A stretch of 64,000 nucleotides of DNA, from contig JABSTR010001164.1 of the NCBI GenBank assembly GCA_013339765.2, positions 62,001 to 126,000 on the forward strand, written 5' to 3'. The DNA comes from Haemaphysalis longicornis. Its lineage: Eukaryota > Arthropoda > Arachnida > Ixodida > Ixodidae. How positions within the stretch are numbered: position 1 is the first letter of the stretch; the number at the start of each line of letters is the position of its first letter. The position numbers were made by a program, and so were the translations under genes. Positions 23,391 to 64,000 of this stretch are shown one piece after another. The notes beneath the pieces were generated by a model that worked only from the letters and a program-made list of their open reading frames with translations, was not told where the DNA came from and made no database searches.

Positions 23391-24453
23391 CCGTTAAACC
23401 TGGATGCAACGAACCTCTATGTAACGAATTTCTGGATGTAACGAAGTTTTTCAATTCCCCATTGCCACCCTCGTGTTTGCGACCTCTATATAACGAAAAG
23501 TCGCGGCGGTTAACCTTGATGTAACGAAGTCGGCGAGCTGATCAGTCACTGTGTTTTGCCCTTTGACTCAAAAATCGACCTGAGAAATGGACTAATTTAG
23601 CGAATACTAGCACCGTAAGGACCAATTGCAGCAATGAAAACGTCTAGAATCGGCTGAACACAAAATGCGCCATGATGATGATGATGATAATGAACGGAGG
23701 GGCTAGCACCATCCCGTGGCTAACGTAGCAGTCACTTCTGGTTTTGCTTGTGTAGCGTGACACCACACCAGCTAGCGAGAGTAACCACCCTTCCATGTTT
23801 TTTTTTTTTTTTCAACCGCATGCGTTTCCACGTGAGTGCGGTTTCGGTTCCAGACTTAAGTTTTGAGGTCCTAGGCCGTCCTGTCGGCGTGTAGCCACGC
23901 GTCTCCAGCTCTATCTTTAGCATCGGTTCGTCGGTGATGAGTGCTGCTGCTATAGAAAACGGGAGTTTGTGTCTTTTCAAGAAAAGCGCGCAATTTTCAA
24001 CGCCATCTCCACTGGCGAGAAAGAAGAATGTCGCCGCCTGGCACAGTCTCCCATGGTGGCACCCTCTCAACCATCTTGATTGAGTGCGGTAAAGAGCATC
24101 AAGTTCGCATATATAAAGTTTGGTTCTTGTAACGCGTTAAGGCGCCGAAAAGTGCAAAAGGCAAAAGTGAGATTTAAGTTACGTTTGTTAATACTGGGGT
24201 AATTGACCTTCCTTCTTTGAAGCGCCGTGTAATGACTAAGCTCATGCGAAAGCAGGAGACGTAACTCACGCGGTAAGTTCGGCATGAAATAAATCCATGA
24301 AGGGTGAGTTCACCTTTACTGATTTCTAGCCATTTGGCTTCGCTTCTGCTTAATTTCCGCGAGCCTTAACTCAAAACCTGCATGTAACGAAAACCTGGAT
24401 GTAACGAAAAATTTGCGAACTTTTGTGAACTTCGTTACATCTAGGTTTAACTG
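23391..24453. mobile_element. Non-autonomous pogo/Tigger-like element (CAGTTGAACC family)
   Basis: The ends ccgttaaacctggatgcaac and gttacatctaggtttaactg are inverse to each other and flanked by TA. Subterminal copies of ctggatgtaacgaa occur on both sides (23430 and 24390). The interior of 1.06 kb has no transposase frame; a short (ATG)n run lies at 23671-23688. Confidence 0.7.
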
Positions 24454-25011
24454 TATTCGATGTTTCTAACGGTCCCACCTGCAGATCAACGGTTTCATCG
24501 CCATGGGCAAAAAACGATCTCCGTGGGCAAAAACGCCAAGGCGCCAAGGCTTAAGACGCCGAGCGTATGCGTCAGGCTAACCAGGCATACAGCATAGGGA
24601 CCAGAATTCAGAATAAGGCATAGCGCTCAGACCACAAAACAAGAATAGAAACCGCGTTATGGGTGATAAGGCGCGTGTGAGCAATTCGTCTTCTTGACCG
24701 CACTGCACTCTTTCCCTCTGCGACCTTTATTTAGAGGCTTCACACTACGACAGAACATCGTTGCCTAGCACCGCTCTTTCTTGGCTGCCTCTGACGCATG
24801 CCGACGGATTGGAACACCGGGACAATCGCTTTCTGACGGCACGCGCTCTTGACTGACAGGCTTCACAACACCACGACACGAATCTTTGATAATAGCGACG
24901 TATAGACTGAAACGTAACGTAAGTTAGCGAAAACACTCGAATTAACCAGGGAAGTCTACCTGGCAGCGAGCTTGGCGCGCTACTCGAAAAAAGAAATTAC
25001 AGCAACACAGG
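24454..25011. other. Unassigned intergenic DNA
   Basis: No gene or shared repeat was seen. Confidence 0.45.
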
Positions 25012-25773
25012 GGCGGATCCAGGCTTTTTCTGAGAGGGTGGTCAGCTCCTATCATTGATGATGATGATGATAAGCAGGAGGAGGAGCCTTATTTATTCAC
25101 TGAAATTTCGGGAAAGCAAAAACACAAGGAATACAAGTCATCATTTCACCTTTTTCTGCGACCTGAGTGGTCATCTTCTTGGAGGTTTAAATTCAAAAAT
25201 TAAAGGAGCACTGACACGAAAATTTTATGTTACACTTTTATTGCTTTTATCTATGCTTAATGGTCTGGCCAACCTGAAACAGCACTTCAAATACTTCACC
25301 GCACGATAGTTACTTACATTGAACGGCCTGAAAATCGCTCGTTTCAAATTCCCGCGCTTTCATCCCGAACGGAGCATATGACAGACTCCCTGCCTGACCT
25401 CACCGCTTTGTGCGGACGTCACCGGCACCAGTTAGGGAGGGCGTTGCGCCCGCTCGCCGCTCGTGGGGCTGCGCGCGTTAAGTGACGTCACGAGTTTTTG
25501 ACGACCGCTGTCGCGTCACTTCTTTTTCCTCTTCTGGAGTGATGTCACGCTGATGTCCATTTGCTGAGTGCCGCTCCGCGCGATGCTCCGTCGGCGCGAT
25601 AAATGAGATCCAATTGAACTATGTTCTTCGCGTCGCAGGCCGCTCATATTTCAGCCAGGGTATTCTGTTGAGTGAAGGAAGCGAACTGTGCAATAATATT
25701 AACGCCGAAAATTGGTGTCAGTGCTCCTTTAAGGGAGGGGTCAGGACATCCGGACACCCCCTCTGGATCCGCC
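25012..25773. mobile_element. Inverted-repeat element, outer of a nested pair
   Basis: The ends ggcggatccag and ctggatccgcc are inverted (25012-25022 and 25763-25773), with weaker pairing further in. A second element sits inside. No transposase is present. Confidence 0.6.
25200..25732. mobile_element. Inverted-repeat element (AAAGGAGYACTGACACGAAA family), nested
   Basis: The termini taaaggagcactgacacgaa and ttggtgtcagtgctccttta are inverse. A relative lies at 55030-55612 inside intron 3. It carries no coding frame. Confidence 0.75.
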
Positions 25774-25944
25774 AATGCAGCAACAAACAGAAAACAGAAA
25801 TTAGTTTTAACAGCACCACGAAAGCTCCTAACCCGGAAGACCTCCATTCACAAAACAGCGTCGACACGTTCTGGCATTTGTCTATCGCGTCTCCAAACGA
25901 TCATGTTAGGTGGAAGAAGGATAGAGGGGGCTTTTTGGCTCCTT

Positions 25945-26715
25945 CCCAAGCAACCACGGCCGCGGCCCACGGACGTCCGAAATACGGCCGAACATCCAAT
26001 GCCCAGTTTGGACGTCCACTGTACGTCCATGTTTGGATGTACATTTTCGGATGTACAGTGGACATCCAGAAACGGGTGTACAAGTGCGAATGACATCCGC
26101 CAGTCGACGTACAAAGTTACTACGAAGCATCAAACAATAGTTTAAATGCAATATAAAGGCAAAAACGGGAAAGGTTACGTAGCTTTTCAATTAAAAATAT
26201 TTTGTACATCGACAATCTGACTTGTATATTGCAAGTTCCATCTGCATTTTTCTAAAATAAGCATAATCTCTTTTTTTTTTACGTTTTTGAAGCGCCTCAC
26301 CGACTCCAACGATGATCTCTTTGGGGAAGGATGAATTGAGAACCGCTAACGTAACATGTGAAGAAAACTCACTGTGTTCATGTATTACTGTGGATTTTTC
26401 TTTGTAATTGTACCTGGTGCCTGGTGGTTCTGCCCGAGATTGGCAATAAAAAAATGCCTATGTGCGCGGTAGTGCGTTGGTGTTGTGCGGCGTAGTATTC
26501 ATTGTAGGAACATACGCTTCTCGTTATGTGATTCCGGAAATTTTTACTGACCGTCCGAAATACATCCAATTTCGGATGTCCGGCTGGACGTACGGAAGAG
26601 GTAAATCCGGACAACCCACGGACGTACATGGTACGTTCATCGGCCCTGAAACAGACGTCGAGAGCCGGAATGAACGTACCGTGAACGGCCGACGGACGTC
26701 CGGTGGTTGCTTGGG
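25945..26715. mobile_element. Inverted-repeat element rich in ACGTCC/GGACGT
   Basis: The termini cccaagcaaccac and gtggttgcttggg are perfect inverses at 25945 and near 26715. Subterminal tracts on both sides are packed with cggacgtcc, ggatgtaca and related hexamers. No transposase frame is seen. Similar motifs occur at 45830-45960. Confidence 0.7.
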
Positions 26716-26879
26716 TTCTGAGCTACAAACTGTCGTTCGCGCTTCGTTGGAGGACAACACCAACAACACTTCGAGTTTGTTTTCTTTATTTAACCATCCA
26801 CCGGCAGCCCTCGCGCAGTCAGATTCGATCTTCAGGCACCCAAGACGCGCTGTCCTCGAGGACTCTCAGAATCAAGATA

Positions 26880-27811
26880 CTACTTCCCAGAACGCGTGTC
26901 GTCGCCGCTAAAGTCCCCTCCGCCAATCGAAAAAGATGGCCGCGAGGCACGCATCACCGAGATACCGACCCGTTATAATAACGGGGACTCGCTCTCCAAA
27001 GGTCGCCGGGGGTGTACCCTTTCGCGTTGATCCCGGTCGTAGCCCCGGGCGTCGACGATGCGGGCGACCTTCCTCGCGCGCGGCGTCGACGTCGTCATCG
27101 GTCTCGCGGACTCGCATTCCCGGGCTCCTCTCATTATTCCGCACCTTCGTTTCACCTCCTTCGGCGCGGTTTCCCTGCGCATTTTCACCCGTTTCACTAA
27201 ACGCAAGTCGCGGGCGAAGCGGTCCTTCCGGCGCCGACAGCTAGCGCGCGCACTGCTCCCCCTCCCGTTCGCGAATTCGCCCAGCCCCCCTTCTCCACGG
27301 TCCGCCATCTCAGGAATGCGGCCCTCCACACACACCGGCGCGGCGTAACAGACAGGTTCTCGGTTCGCCGCTTGCGCGTTTTTTGTTGCCTGCTCCTCCC
27401 CTTCTTCGTCGCCCTCTTCGCCTCCTCTACGCGAGGGACTTTCCGGGCGAGGACGTTACCTTTTCTTCTCACCCCTACCTGCACCGCGCGGCGGCGAAAC
27501 GCCGGCGAAGTCGACCGGTCTCGAAGCCGCTCGTCGTCTCCCTCCCTCTCCTGGGTCGCTTTGCTCGTGGAAGGCTGCCCGCCACGACGACCCGACTCCA
27601 CCAGCGTCCCGAAAGTAACAGGTTGCTCGCGAAAGGTCTGTTGTGTGTGTGTGCGCGCGACTTGCGTCGTCTGCTGTCCTCCGCTGTCATGTGGACTCAG
27701 CACCGGACACAGTGATGTTTTAGGACTTGGTGCCGCTTTACTGTGCTAACTACCTTTTCGGAGTGTGAGAAGACCGCCGCGGGACCTGCGGCGGCCGCTG
27801 CGTCGGTCGCC
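26880..27811 (+). promoter_or_regulatory. CpG-rich promoter region and 5' UTR
   Basis: The stretch changes abruptly from AT-balanced intergenic DNA to GC-rich sequence dense in CpG (for example around 27000-27250 and 27470-27600) and ends at the start codon of the secreted DOMON protein. Open frames here on both strands are Arg/Ser/Pro-rich and look like by-products of composition. No TATA box is evident, so dispersed initiation is likely. The exact transcription start is not visible. Confidence 0.55.
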
Positions 27812-63610
<35,799 letters not shown>

Positions 63611-64000
63611 GTGGGTGCAAAGGCTTGAGCCAAGGACTTCTTACAATTTTGTGTCACAATGTGAATCATTAATGTCGCAATTGCCACATGGTCTGCTTCC
63701 CTCAGTGGACAATTTCAGAACCGTTTCTATACCGTGGTGCCCTATTTATGGTGTCATATATTGCTGACAACTTTGTACACATTTCATAGTCATATCTTTG
63801 ACCATTAACAACTTACTTCTGTGTACTCAACACTTTCAGTTTCACTACAATTGCTTGTCAAGGGGAACTTCGTTTTGTTTCTTTAGGCGCTATTCTGAAA
63901 GATGAAAGAGTTTAGTTTGTCAGTAGTTCGAAACATTGAGGAAAATGTGACGCACAGTATTTCCTGTTGTGCTGCCTCTTATATGCGCAGAAACTAATGC
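63611..64000 (+). other. Start of intron 10
   Basis: It begins with gtgggt after exon 10 and runs to the window end with no acceptor followed by a matching DOMON segment. Confidence 0.6.

Noticed and set aside
27743..27811. Extension of exon 1 upstream to 27743
   Set aside because: The codon there is GTG, not ATG, and the extra residues would spoil the signal peptide; ATG at 27812 is preferred.

Overview
This window looks like nuclear DNA of a hard tick (Ixodidae). The strongest clue is a tRNA-derived SINE that matches the tick Ruka family as I recall it, present in about eight copies with A-box and B-box promoter motifs and (CAAT)n tails. Decayed RTE/BovB-like and RNase H-bearing (I-clade-like) LINEs and many short inverted-repeat transposons fit the same picture. 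Genes are split by long introns with GT/AG borders, so operon logic does not apply. The species was not tested by any search.

Layout. Bases 1-26,880 hold no host gene that I can support; they are intergenic DNA built of transposon remnants, fold-back elements and tandem repeats. A GC- and CpG-rich block at about 26,880-27,983 appears to be the promoter and first exon of the one convincing protein-coding gene. That gene runs on the + strand from the ATG at 27,812 past the right end of the window. Ten coding exons can be chained with consistent splice phases: 27812-27983, 52575-52645, 54411-54505, 57059-57192, 57996-58094, 58750-58872, 59739-59830, 60093-61249, 62562-62765 and 63429-63610. The first intron is 24.6 kb and holds at least ten recognisable transposable elements.

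The predicted product (776 residues in this window, incomplete at the C terminus) is a secreted multidomain protein. It has a signal peptide that would expose an N-terminal histidine, a beta-rich domain resembling copper-binding LPMO-like (histidine-brace) proteins, two EGF-like modules, a DOMON domain split by about 220 residues of Pro/Glu-rich repeat behind a furin-like site, and the start of a second DOMON domain. A single extra A in the Pro/Glu repeat (60759-60761) breaks the reading frame of exon 8 in this assembly.

The rest of the interest lies in transposon archaeology. There is a LINE with a 5' inversion flanked by a 10-bp duplication (twin priming), a 4.4-kb TTAA-bounded element that carries it, SINEs with clear target-site duplications, two opposite SINEs sharing one target, an unoccupied paralogous site for a SINE within the same window, several families of inverted-repeat elements, long fold-back structures, and a palindromic minisatellite.
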